NCBI RefSeq assembly: GCF_001942335.1
Contig: NZ_MKKH01000078.1
Span: forward strand, 51,316 to 115,315
From: Cellulosimicrobium sp. CUA-896
Lineage (GTDB): Bacteria > Actinomycetota > Actinomycetes > Actinomycetales > Cellulomonadaceae
Length of the DNA stretch: 64,000 bases
Reading direction: 5' to 3'
A program made the translations under genes and the position numbers. The notes beneath the pieces are model-generated. The model saw only the letters and a list, made by a program, of their open reading frames with translations. It did not search any database and was not told where the DNA came from. Positions 1 to 8,052 of the stretch are shown piece after piece (positions within the stretch are counted from its first letter, which is position 1; every line of letters starts with the position of its first letter).

Positions 1-2214
1 ACGGAGGCGACGGTCGCGCTGCGCGGCACGACGTCCGACGACGCCCGCTTCTACGTCCGGCTGCGCGACACGGCGCTCGCGGACGGCGTCCCGGCGTCGT
101 CGCTGCGGGGCGAGGGCGTCTCGCTGCGCTCGCCGCTGCGCCTCACCGTCGCCGCGGGCGAGCGGGCCGCCCTCGCCGAGCTCGTCGCCGACGCGGAGGT
201 CGTGCGCCACGCGAACTACTCGTCGGTGTCGTTCGACCGGCTCACCGCGGCGCTGGGGCGTGCGCAGGAGCTGCTCGCCGACGACGCGTCGTCGAGCGTG
301 GACCTGCGCTTCGCCGCGGACCGGCTCGAGGCCGCGATCGACGGGCTCGACATCGTCCAGGGCGGCTACCGGGTGCTCCAGGCAGAGGAGTCCGAGGCCT
401 GGTCCGGCGGCGAGCTGAAGAACGAGGCGAACAGCTCCGACGGCAACCTCGGCGGCGTCCGGTCCGGCTCGTGGGTCCAGTACCGCGACATGGTGTTCGA
501 CGACACCGTGCCGGGCTACCTCACGGTGCGCTACGACACGAGCTTCGGCGCGGGCGAGACCCCGAGCACCGTCGTCGTGCACGCGGGCGACGTCGACGGG
601 CCGCAGGTCGCGACCGTCGACCTCACCGGCACGAGCGGGTGGGGCAACTACCAGGAGGTCACGGTCGAGCTCGCCGACGCCCCGGCGCTGGTCGACGCGC
701 AGACGGTCACGTTCGAGCTCCTCGCCCCGTCCGGCCGGAGCTGGGTCGGCAACTTCGACTGGTTCCGGTTCAGCGAGGACGACCCCGCCGAGACGGAGGA
801 CCCGGACTCGTCCGCCGGCGTGACGGTCGAGGCCGAGGACTGGACCGAGAGCTCGGGCGGCGGGCTGAAGAACGAGTCGTCCACCTGGGCGAGCGGCCCG
901 GTCACCAACGTCGGCGGCACCGCCGACGGCGACTGGCTCGCCTACGGGGAGGTCGACCTCGGCGAGCTGCCCCTCGGCGAGCTCTCCGTGCACTACGTGC
1001 ACAACTCCGGGCGGTGCGGCGAGGACTCGGCGCTCGAGGTGTACCTCGACGAGTTCGACCCCGCCGCCCCGGGCGAGCCGTTCGCGACGGTCGCGCTCCC
1101 GTCCACCGGGTCGAGCTGGTCCGCGGACGGCGTGGCCACGGTCGCGCTGCCCGAGACCGTCAGCGGCACGCACGAGGTGTTCGTGCGGCTGACGACGCAG
1201 GCGTACGAGGGTCACCCGTACGTCGCGAACGTCGACAGCCTGACGTTCGCGCCCGGTGGCCCCACGGACGTCGTCGTGGAGTCGGAGGCGTGGACCGAGA
1301 ACTCCGGCCGCGGCCTGAAGAACGAGCAGTCGACCTGGACGAGCGGCCCGGTGACGAACGTCGGCGGCACGGCGGACGGCGACTGGCTCGCCTACGGCGA
1401 GGTCGACCTCGGCTCCGCGGCCCTCGACCAGCTCTCGGTGCACTACGTGCACAACGCGAACCGGTCGGGCGAGAACTCCGCCCTGTCGGTGTACCTCGAC
1501 GACTTCGACCCGGCGAACCCGGGCGAGCCGTTCGTCACGGTGCCGCTCCCCACGACGGGCGGCAGCTGGTCCGAGGACGGGACGGCGACGATCGACCTGC
1601 CGACCCCCGTGCGCGGCACGCACCAGGTGTTCGTGCGGCTGACCACCGAGGCGTACGCGAACCACCCGTACGTCGCGAACCTCGACAGCATGACGTTCTT
1701 CACCGACGCGTTCGACGTCGAGGAGCCCGAGACGGACACCGCGGCGCTCGCCGCGGCGGTCGCCGACGTCGAGCACCTGGAGGGCGAGGCCGACCGGTAC
1801 GGCCGGATCGACTTCGGCGTGTTCACGCGCGAGCTCGCGGCGGCCCGCGCCGTGCTCGCCGCGCCGGACGCGACGCAGGAGCAGGTGGACGAGCAGCTGC
1901 GACGCCTGACCCTCGCGGCCGAGCAGCTCGTGCCGCTTGGCGTCGAGCTCGTCACGGTCGAGGTCAGCCCGCGGTGCCTCGCCGGCCGGCCGTACGTCGC
2001 GGTCCGGGCGCACAACGTGTCCGACGTACCGGTCGACGTCGAGCTCGCGAGCGCACTCGGCTCGCGGTCGTTCGCGGACGTCGCGCCGGGCGCGAACGCC
2101 TACCAGGCGTTCGCCGCGCGGTCGGCGTCGGGCGACCTCGCCGTGACGGTGACGGCCACGGGCGCGGCGGGGGAGCAGACGGTCGAGCAGACCGCCACGA
2201 TCCCGACGTGCTGA
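1..2214 (+). CDS. Secreted modular carbohydrate-binding protein (3 x CBM6), 5' truncated
   Basis: The reading frame is open from the first base, so the start and any signal peptide or catalytic domain lie upstream. In order it shows a FIVAR-like three-helix segment (about 150-350), three CBM6-type beta-sandwich modules (about 373-770, 826-1250 and 1270-1707), a second FIVAR-like helical segment (about 1738-1935) and a C-terminal domain (1942-2211) starting near PRCLAGRPY and ending in a final cysteine. Modules 2 and 3 are near copies that share GLKNE, GPVTNVGGTADGDWLAYGEV and HPYVAN. CBM6 modules bind plant or algal polysaccharides, so the missing N-terminus probably carries a glycoside hydrolase or similar enzyme; that is inference. 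The C-terminal domain recurs in the secreted protein at 52716-56618. A strong terminator follows directly. Confidence 0.85.
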   Translation, partial: TEATVALRGTTSDDARFYVRLRDTALADGVPASSLRGEGVSLRSPLRLTVAAGERAALAELVADAEVVRHANYSSVSFDRLTAALGRAQELLADDASSSVDLRFAADRLEAAIDGLDIVQGGYRVLQAEESEAWSGGELKNEANSSDGNLGGVRSGSWVQYRDMVFDDTVPGYLTVRYDTSFGAGETPSTVVVHAGDVDGPQVATVDLTGTSGWGNYQEVTVELADAPALVDAQTVTFELLAPSGRSWVGNFDWFRFSEDDPAETEDPDSSAGVTVEAEDWTESSGGGLKNESSTWASGPVTNVGGTADGDWLAYGEVDLGELPLGELSVHYVHNSGRCGEDSALEVYLDEFDPAAPGEPFATVALPSTGSSWSADGVATVALPETVSGTHEVFVRLTTQAYEGHPYVANVDSLTFAPGGPTDVVVESEAWTENSGRGLKNEQSTWTSGPVTNVGGTADGDWLAYGEVDLGSAALDQLSVHYVHNANRSGENSALSVYLDDFDPANPGEPFVTVPLPTTGGSWSEDGTATIDLPTPVRGTHQVFVRLTTEAYANHPYVANLDSMTFFTDAFDVEEPETDTAALAAAVADVEHLEGEADRYGRIDFGVFTRELAAARAVLAAPDATQEQVDEQLRRLTLAAEQLVPLGVELVTVEVSPRCLAGRPYVAVRAHNVSDVPVDVELASALGSRSFADVAPGANAYQAFAARSASGDLAVTVTATGAAGEQTVEQTATIPTC
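826..1707 (+). repeat. Tandem duplication of CBM6-encoding DNA
   Basis: Two consecutive modules (about 826-1250 and 1270-1707) are very similar at both protein and DNA level, for example around the shared GTADGDWLAYGEVDLG. The first CBM6 module (373-770) is more diverged. This indicates a recent internal duplication of one binding module. Confidence 0.75.
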
Positions 2215-2243
2215 CGCCGCCCCGCTGAGCGGGCACGGCTGAC

Positions 2244-2285
2244 CGTGCCGGGTCCGGGCCCCTCGCGGGGCCCGGGCCCGGCACG
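2244..2285 (+). terminator. Strong hairpin terminator after the CBM6 protein
   Basis: A 19-bp stem (2244-2262 with 2267-2285) has a 4-nt loop TCGC and one G-T wobble. It begins 30 bp after the stop codon. There is no long T-run, as is usual for GC-rich actinobacteria. Confidence 0.8.
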
Positions 2286-2326
2286 CTACCGTCCGAGGAC
2301 GACTCGCTCGACGCGGGAGGTGCACG

Positions 2327-2932
2327 GTGGCCGACGACCGCCTCGACAGCTACCGCGGGCGTCCGGCCTTCCAGGCCGACCACCCCGACCAGTGGCGTGC
2401 GTGGCTCGCCGAGCACCACGACGACGCCGAGCCCGGCGTCTGGCTCGTCACGTGGCGCCGGGGGAGCGGGCACGACGTGCCCGGGTACGAGCCGTGGGTC
2501 CTCGAGGCGCTCGCCCACGGCTGGATCGACGGCCAGGCGTCCACCGTCGATGCCGACCGGCACGCGCTGTGGTTCACGCGGCGCCGCCGCGGGAGCCGGT
2601 GGTCGCGGCTCAGCAAGGAGCGCGTGGCGCGCGTCGAGGCCGCCGGTCGCATGTCCGACGCCGGGCGCGCGGTCGTCGCGGCCGCGGAGGCGGACGGGTC
2701 CTGGACCCGCTTCGACGACGCCGAGGCGCTCGTCGTGCCGGACGACCTCACCGCCGCGCTCGCCGAGCGGCCCGGTGCGCGCGAGCACTTCGACGCCTTC
2801 ACGCCCGGCGTGCGACGCGACGTCCTCGCGTGGATCGCCGACGCGCGCCGCGACGGCACGCGCGCGCGACGCGTCACCGAGACCGCCGACCTCGCGGCGC
2901 AGGGCGTGCCGGCGCACCGGCCCCGCCGCTGA
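2327..2932 (+). CDS. YdeI/OmpD-associated family protein
   Basis: The 201-residue soluble protein resembles the YdeI/OmdA family, with the N-terminal pattern F-x-x-W-L-x-x-H, then GVWLVTWRR and the HGWIDGQ motif. Family members have been linked to cell-envelope stress or bacteriocin tolerance, but the biochemical role is not established. The GTG start at 2327 is preceded by GGAGGT at 2316-2321, 5 nt away. It is a single gene between the terminator at 2244-2285 and the convergent glycosylase gene. No signal peptide is visible. The family call is good; the function is open. Confidence 0.75.
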   Translation: MADDRLDSYRGRPAFQADHPDQWRAWLAEHHDDAEPGVWLVTWRRGSGHDVPGYEPWVLEALAHGWIDGQASTVDADRHALWFTRRRRGSRWSRLSKERVARVEAAGRMSDAGRAVVAAAEADGSWTRFDDAEALVVPDDLTAALAERPGAREHFDAFTPGVRRDVLAWIADARRDGTRARRVTETADLAAQGVPAHRPRR

Positions 2933-2968
2933 CGCCCGCGGACCTGCCGGGCGGCTGCGCCGGACGCG

Positions 2969-3916
2969 TCACGCGGAAGGTGCGGTCTCGCCCTCCACGA
3001 GCAGGTCGCACACGGCGAGCAGGTCGTGGCGCAACCGCGCCCCGCGGGCGGCGAACGCGCGCTGGTGGCGCACGTACTCGGCCTTCCCCTCCGCCGTCTC
3101 GACGGCGATCGGCGCGAGCCCGTAGGACGACACGTCGTACGGGCTGGCTCGCATGTCGACCGCGCGGACGTCGCGCGCCAGCTCGAACGTCGAGAGCGTC
3201 AGCCCGCCGGGGACGGCCGGCCCGAGCTTGAGGGCCCACTTGTACAGGTCCATCGTCGCGTGCAGGCAGCCGGGCTGCTCGAGCGCCGGCTGGGTCTCGC
3301 GCGTGGGGGACAGGCGGTTGAGCGGCGCGGCCTCGGGCGTGAAGAAGCGGAACGCGTCGAAGTGCGAGCACTGCACGGGGTGGGTCTCGACGACCCGGTC
3401 CGTGCCCTGCGTCCCCAGCCGCAGGGGGAGCGGGTGCCGGTGGTCGCGCCCGGCGGCGTGGTCGCGGTACACCATGGCCCACTCGTGCAGCCCGAAGCAG
3501 CCGAAGCGCCCGGGGCGCGACGCGGTGGCGCGCAGGAGCGCGCGCACGTAGCGCACGGTGTCGCCGCGCTCGGCCAGGTACGCCTCGACATCGAGCGCGA
3601 CGCCGTCCTCGACCTCGCGGTACCAGCGCCAGGAGGCGCGGTCGGCGCACGCGACCCGCGCGTCGTCGCCCTCGGCGGAAGGCCACCTGAGCACCACGCC
3701 CGGGCCGGGGTGCCACCGGCGCAGCTGAGCCGGCCGCGTGGGGTAGTAGGTGAAGAGGAAGTCCTCGATCGCGTGCTTCTCGCCGAGCGGCTTGCGGTGT
3801 CGCCAGCCCGCGGTGAGCGCGTCGGCGCGCTCGGCGTGCCGGCGTTCGCGGTCGCGCCACTCACCGGCCGGCAGCGTCGCGGCCGCAGCGAGGAGGGGTC
3901 CGGGGATGGCGCGCAC
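2969..3916 (-). CDS. 3-methyladenine DNA glycosylase family protein
   Basis: The 315-residue protein matches the actinobacterial proteins annotated as 3-methyladenine DNA glycosylase, with characteristic stretches GEKHAIEDFLFTYY, RPAQLRRWHPG and FGCFGLHEWAMVYR. The role would be excision of alkylated bases; I see the family pattern but cannot identify catalytic residues with certainty. The GTG start at 3916 was chosen because TACCCT (3923-3928) sits exactly 6 nt upstream, giving a leaderless transcript. An in-frame GTG at 3940 is possible but has no such signal. It converges on the YdeI-like gene with 36 bp between stops. Confidence 0.75.
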   Translation of the reverse strand: MRAIPGPLLAAAATLPAGEWRDRERRHAERADALTAGWRHRKPLGEKHAIEDFLFTYYPTRPAQLRRWHPGPGVVLRWPSAEGDDARVACADRASWRWYREVEDGVALDVEAYLAERGDTVRYVRALLRATASRPGRFGCFGLHEWAMVYRDHAAGRDHRHPLPLRLGTQGTDRVVETHPVQCSHFDAFRFFTPEAAPLNRLSPTRETQPALEQPGCLHATMDLYKWALKLGPAVPGGLTLSTFELARDVRAVDMRASPYDVSSYGLAPIAVETAEGKAEYVRHQRAFAARGARLRHDLLAVCDLLVEGETAPSA

Positions 3917-3922
3917 CCCTCC

Positions 3923-3928
3923 AGGGTA
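3923..3928 (-). promoter_or_regulatory. Leaderless -10 box TACCCT
   Basis: TACCCT lies 6 nt before the GTG at 3916, so transcription would begin at or next to the start codon. Confidence 0.6.
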
Positions 3929-4081
3929 CGAGAGGCGCACGACACGCCCGCCGCGGTGGATTTCACCCGCTCTGCGGGGCTTGCGACCGTTTCCGGCCGG
4001 AAGAATGAGCGTGAACGTGCTGTGAAGACCCGGCACACCTCTCACCACCCGACCGCGCGGCGACCGCCGCGGAGGAGCACC

Positions 4082-5146
4082 ATGACGCAGCCGCCCACCG
4101 GCTCTCCCGACCCCTACCAGCACGACCCGTACCGCGAGGCCGCCTCGTCGGCGCCGCGGCAGGACCCGTTCGCCCCGCCGTCGGGCGGGCAGCCGCTGCC
4201 CGGACCGGAGCAGCCGTCGACCTGGGGCACGCCCCCGAACGAGCCCACGCAGCCGTACCAGGCGCAGCAGCCGTACCAGCAGCCGTCCGGTGCCCAGCCG
4301 TCCGGTGCCCCGGACCCGACGCAGCCGTACGGCGGGTACCCGACGTACGGCGCACCCGCGCCGTCCCGGACGAACGCGGTGGCGATCACCGGCTTCGTCC
4401 TCGCGGTCGTGGGTCTGCTGGGGTGCTGGATCCCCGGCGTGAACCTCGTCGCCGCCGTCCTGGCGCTCGCGGGCCTCGTGCTCGGCATCGTCGGTCTGCT
4501 GCAGGTCAAGAAGGGCAAGAACGGCAAGGGGCTGGCGCTCTCGGCGATCGTCGTCGGCGCGCTCGCGATCGTCGGCACGGTCGTGTCCTGGGTGGTGTTC
4601 GCCCGGTGGATCGACGACGTGAGCACCGACTACGAGCAGTCGCTCGCGCAGCTGGAGGAGGAGCTGGGCGACACCGCGACCGTCGCGCCCGAGGACGAGC
4701 CGGCGCCGGTGGACGAGCCCGCCGTGGAGGAGGATCTCGCCGCCGAGGTGCCCTCCGGCACGGCACCGTTCGGTGAGACCGTCGTGTACGAGGACGGGCT
4801 CGAGGTGAGCGTGACCGCGCCCGTGCCGTTCACGCCCGGCGAGTGGTCGGCCGGAGGCGAGGACTACCCGGCGCACGTCCGGTTCGACGTCACCGTCACC
4901 AACGGCACCGACGAGCCGTTCGACCCGAGCATGGTGTTCCTCACGGCGTCGTCGGCCGGGACGGAGGCCGACCAGGTGTTCGACTCCGAGGGCGGCCTCG
5001 ACGGCGGTCCGATGACGGCCGTGCTCCCCGGCCAGAGCGTGACGTTCCCCGTCGGCTTCGGCGTGACCGACCCGGCCGACCTCCTCGTCCAGGTCGCTCC
5101 CGGGCCGTTCGAGTACGACGACGCGCTCTTCTCGACCGCGCCCTGA
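4082..5146 (+). CDS. DUF4190-type membrane protein with Pro/Gln-rich N-terminus and extracellular domain
   Basis: The 354-residue protein has a disordered cytoplasmic N-terminus (residues 1-95) rich in P, Q, Y and G with repeated QPY and PSGAQPSGA. A DUF4190-like hairpin of two membrane segments follows (about 98-165, flanking QVKKGKNGKG), then an acidic linker (about 185-220) and a beta-rich extracellular domain (about 230-354) resembling DUF4352-type immunoglobulin-like domains. The ATG at 4082 has GGAGGAG at 4070-4076. Similar proteins are common and uncharacterised in Micrococcales. It stands alone; no partner gene is evident. Confidence 0.75.
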   Translation: MTQPPTGSPDPYQHDPYREAASSAPRQDPFAPPSGGQPLPGPEQPSTWGTPPNEPTQPYQAQQPYQQPSGAQPSGAPDPTQPYGGYPTYGAPAPSRTNAVAITGFVLAVVGLLGCWIPGVNLVAAVLALAGLVLGIVGLLQVKKGKNGKGLALSAIVVGALAIVGTVVSWVVFARWIDDVSTDYEQSLAQLEEELGDTATVAPEDEPAPVDEPAVEEDLAAEVPSGTAPFGETVVYEDGLEVSVTAPVPFTPGEWSAGGEDYPAHVRFDVTVTNGTDEPFDPSMVFLTASSAGTEADQVFDSEGGLDGGPMTAVLPGQSVTFPVGFGVTDPADLLVQVAPGPFEYDDALFSTAP

Positions 5147-5231
5147 CACCGGGCCCGCGGTCACCTTGGACCGAGCCGCAGGCCGCCCGGGCGTCCTCGG
5201 GCGGGCCTGCGGCGTCCGCGCACCCGGTCGG

Positions 5232-5627
5232 CTACTCGGACTGCTCGAGGTACTCCTTCGCGAGCCGCTTCGGCGCGCGGGCGAGCCACGCGTCCTGCAC
5301 GAGCTCCTCGAGCTCGGGCACGGGGATGTGGTCGAGGCGTGCGAGCACGATCGCGTAGCCGTGGAAGTGCGACGTGGTGAAGAAGGTCCCCGGCTCGTCG
5401 CCGAGCAGCGCCTCCTTCTCGCCCTCGTCCGGCGACGTAGAACGCCGCGGGCGGCGTCGACCGGGCGGCGGCGTCCCCGAGCTCCGCACGGTCCTTCGCG
5501 CGCAGCGGGCGTGCCACACGAAGGCCTTGCCGTGGACGCGCCAGCTTCGCGAGCCGTCGGGCGCGGTGTCGGGCGTGGTGTCCGGCAGGACCGCGGCGAC
5601 GCGGTCGACGTCCTCCCACGTGGCCAT
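5232..5627 (-). CDS. MmcQ/YjbR family DNA-binding-like protein (two compensating frameshifts)
   Basis: The N-terminus (WEDVDRVAAVLPDT...WRVHGKAFVWH) and C-terminus (DEGEKEALLGDEPGTFFTT...VQDAWLARAPKRLAKEY) fit the MmcQ/YjbR fold, about 131 residues. Between them the reading frame gives nonsense, while the next frame gives the expected PLRAKDRAELGDAA and AAFYVA. One base therefore appears to be missing near 5508-5512 (a C run) and one extra base present near 5428-5432 (a G run), and these restore frame. The ATG at 5627 has a leaderless box TACCGT 6 nt upstream. It is divergent from the aldo/keto reductase with only 41 bp between starts. Confidence 0.75.
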   Translation of the reverse strand: MATWEDVDRVAAVLPDTTPDTAPDGSRSWRVHGKAFVWHARCARRTVRSSGTPPPGRRRPRRSTSPDEGEKEALLGDEPGTFFTTSHFHGYAIVLARLDHIPVPELEELVQDAWLARAPKRLAKEYLEQSE

Positions 5628-5633
5628 GGGACC

Positions 5634-5639
5634 ACGGTA
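5634..5639 (-). promoter_or_regulatory. Leaderless -10 box TACCGT
   Basis: It lies 6 nt upstream of the ATG at 5627. The opposing box for the neighbouring gene starts only 17 bp away, so the two promoters overlap back to back. Confidence 0.6.
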
Positions 5640-5655
5640 GGCCCCGCACCGCCGT

Positions 5656-5661
5656 TAGTCT
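5656..5661 (+). promoter_or_regulatory. Leaderless -10 box TAGTCT
   Basis: It lies 7 nt upstream of the ATG at 5669. Confidence 0.6.
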
Positions 5662-5668
5662 CGGCCGC

Positions 5669-6688
5669 ATGCCCGACGTCCCCGCACCCCGCACCGGCGG
5701 CTCGTCCGCCACCCCCGAGCTGCGCCGCCTGGGGCGCTCCGGCCTCGCCGTCTCGACGGTCGGCCTCGGCTGCAACAACCTCGGCCGGGCCGGGACCGCG
5801 ACGCAGACGCAGGAGGGCAGCACCGCCGTCGTGCACGTTGCTCTCGACGCCGGCGTCACCTTGTTCGACACGGCCGACAGCTACGGCGCCCGTCCCGGCC
5901 TCAGCGAGGAGCTGCTGGGCGTGGCCCTCGGCGTGCGGCGCGACGACGTCGTGGTCGCGACGAAGTTCGGCATGGACGTGCGAGGGCTCCACGGCGCCGA
6001 CTTCGGCGCGCGCGGCTCGCGCCGCTACGTGACCCGCGCGGTCGAGGGGTCGCTGCGCCGCCTCGGGACGGACCACATCGACCTCTACCAGTTCCACACG
6101 CCCGACGACCTGACGCCGATCGACGAGACGCTGTCCGCGCTCGACGACCTCGTCCGGGCCGGGAAGGTCCGGTACGTCGGCCACTCGAACCGCAGCGGCT
6201 GGCAGATCGCGGACGCCGAGCACGTGGCTCGCGCACGGGGGACGGAGCGGTTCGTCTCGTCGCAGTCGCACTACAACCTCCTCGACCGTCGCGCCGAGCT
6301 CGAGGTGATCCCGGCCGCGCGCGCGTACGGGCTCGGGGTCCTGCCGTACTTCCCGCTCGCCAACGGCCTGCTCACCGGCAAGTACACGGGGGGTGGACGT
6401 CCGCAGGACTCGCGACTCGTGCGCGCCAAGCCGCACCTGCTCGAGTCCGCGCCCTGGGAGCGCCTCGACCGCCTGCACGCGTTCTGCCAGGAGCGCGGCG
6501 TCACCGAGCTGCAGGTCGCCTTCGGCTGGTTGCTCGCGCAGCCGCAGGTCACGAGCGTCATCGCCGGTGCGACGCGCCCCGAGCAGGTGGTGCAGAACGT
6601 CGGCGCCGCTGCGTGGCGCCCGACGGCCGACGACCTCGCCGCGCTCGACGAGATCTTCCCGGCGGCGGAGAAGGTCGCGCTGTTCTGA
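5669..6688 (+). CDS. Aldo/keto reductase
   Basis: The 339-residue NAD(P)H-dependent oxidoreductase has the AKR (beta/alpha)8 barrel. The tetrad is visible: D67 and Y72 in FDTADSYG, K99 in VVATKFG and H143 in DLYQFHTP. The C-terminal VTSVIAGATRPEQVVQN is the cofactor-binding signature of the family. The overall pattern resembles YajO/YghZ-like AKRs. Substrate cannot be told from sequence. The leaderless box TAGTCT supports the ATG at 5669. It is monocistronic and converges on the next gene. Confidence 0.88.
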   Translation: MPDVPAPRTGGSSATPELRRLGRSGLAVSTVGLGCNNLGRAGTATQTQEGSTAVVHVALDAGVTLFDTADSYGARPGLSEELLGVALGVRRDDVVVATKFGMDVRGLHGADFGARGSRRYVTRAVEGSLRRLGTDHIDLYQFHTPDDLTPIDETLSALDDLVRAGKVRYVGHSNRSGWQIADAEHVARARGTERFVSSQSHYNLLDRRAELEVIPAARAYGLGVLPYFPLANGLLTGKYTGGGRPQDSRLVRAKPHLLESAPWERLDRLHAFCQERGVTELQVAFGWLLAQPQVTSVIAGATRPEQVVQNVGAAAWRPTADDLAALDEIFPAAEKVALF

Positions 6689-6766
6689 CGGTTCGCCCGC
6701 GACGCCGAGATCCTTAGCTCACTGAGCGACACGGTTCCGCAGACTCGTGGGTCGGGCGGCGCGCAG

Positions 6767-7957
6767 CTACGGGCGCGCCCGCACGCCCGCGTCGGCGCTC
6801 CGGCGCGCGACGGACGCGACGAGCCGCTCCAGGGGGCCACGGCCGAACGCCCAGCGCCACGCCGTCGCGGCCGCGAGCGTCACGACGACGAGCACCAGGA
6901 GCGGGGCGTTCGTCGTCTGCTCGTACGCCTCCTCGCCCCACGCCCACAGCGCCACGATCTGTGCTGAGTACACGCTCAGGGCCATCGCGCCGACCGCGGC
7001 CAGCGGGGCGAGCACCCAGCGCCCGACCCGGCCGGCGAACAGGCACAGGCCGAGCAGCGCGACCGCGAAGCCGCCCGAGCCCACGACCTCGGGCAGCGTG
7101 TCGGTGTGCGGCCCGGCGAGCCACAGGTAGACCGACGTCGGCCACGGGTCCTCCCACGCGAGCGGCTCCGGCCGCAGCGTGCTCGACCACGCCGCCGCGG
7201 CGTCCTCCACCGCCCGCGTGCCGCCGAGCGGCTCGACGACGGCTGCCGAGACGCCGTACGCGATCGCCATGGCCAGCAGCCCGCCGCCCACGAGCGCGAC
7301 CCGGACCGCCGTCGACGTCAGGTCCAGGCGCCCGATCGCCATCCCCGCGAGGACGTACGCCATCCACACCACCGCGGGGTAGTGCCCCGACACCAGGAAG
7401 TCCGTGAGCGCGCCGGAGCCGTCCTCGGGCAGCCGCAGCCCGGCGCGCGCGAGGACCTCCGGCCCGTAGTACGCCAGGACCGGCCCGGCGAGGGCGACCG
7501 CGCCGGCCGCGACCGCCAGACGGCCGGGCGACCACCGCAGGAAGGGCAGCGCGAGCACGAAGTACGCGGCGTAGAAGCCGAGGATCAGCAGCACGCGCGT
7601 GCCCAGCAGGTCGAGGAGGCCGACGAGCGCGAGGAGGAGGACCGCCCGCACGAGGATCCGGGTGCGGGCCTGGAGCGCGGGCAGCCCGTCGAGCGGGGTC
7701 CGGCCGCCCGAGACCAGCGCGAGCGACACGCCGGCGACGAGCGCGAAGAGGATCGACGAGCGACCGTGCGACACCGCGAGCCAGTTCGCGGCGCCGGTCA
7801 CGGCGTCCGTCGTGTACCCGACGTGCGCGGTGAACATCCCGAGCACCGCGAGCCCCCGCGCCACGTCGACACCCGTGATGCGCCCGTCACCCCCGAGCAG
7901 GAGGGCGGCGTGCCGTCGCGCGAACGTCGGTGGGGCGGCCGGCGGGGCGACGGTCAT
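6767..7957 (-). CDS. DUF1624/DUF418-type multi-pass membrane protein (HGSNAT-like acyltransferase family)
   Basis: The 396-residue protein has about 10 hydrophobic segments. The N-terminal signature GRITGVDVARGLAVLGMFTAH is typical of the HGSNAT-catalytic/DUF1624 and DUF418 families, which include putative transmembrane acyltransferases for cell-surface glycans. The substrate is unknown. The ATG at 7957 is preferred over an upstream in-frame ATG (7993), since CAGAAT sits 7 nt before it and the longer N-terminus is Arg-rich and unlike the family. It is divergent from the methyltransferase gene. Confidence 0.75.
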   Translation of the reverse strand: MTVAPPAAPPTFARRHAALLLGGDGRITGVDVARGLAVLGMFTAHVGYTTDAVTGAANWLAVSHGRSSILFALVAGVSLALVSGGRTPLDGLPALQARTRILVRAVLLLALVGLLDLLGTRVLLILGFYAAYFVLALPFLRWSPGRLAVAAGAVALAGPVLAYYGPEVLARAGLRLPEDGSGALTDFLVSGHYPAVVWMAYVLAGMAIGRLDLTSTAVRVALVGGGLLAMAIAYGVSAAVVEPLGGTRAVEDAAAAWSSTLRPEPLAWEDPWPTSVYLWLAGPHTDTLPEVVGSGGFAVALLGLCLFAGRVGRWVLAPLAAVGAMALSVYSAQIVALWAWGEEAYEQTTNAPLLVLVVVTLAAATAWRWAFGRGPLERLVASVARRSADAGVRARP

Positions 7958-7964
7958 GGGTGCG

Positions 7965-7970
7965 ATTCTG
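7965..7970 (-). promoter_or_regulatory. Probable leaderless -10 box CAGAAT
   Basis: It lies 7 nt upstream of the ATG at 7957 and is a CAnnnT variant of the window's -10 motif. Confidence 0.4.
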
Positions 7971-8040
7971 CGCCCCGAACGCCGTCCGCGCACACCGCCC
8001 AGAGTGTGAGAACAGGGTCGAGAACCAGGTGAGGGCGCCC

Positions 8041-8046
8041 TACGGT
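8041..8046 (+). promoter_or_regulatory. Leaderless -10 box TACGGT
   Basis: It lies 6 nt upstream of the ATG at 8053. Confidence 0.6.
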
Positions 8047-8052
8047 GCGGGT

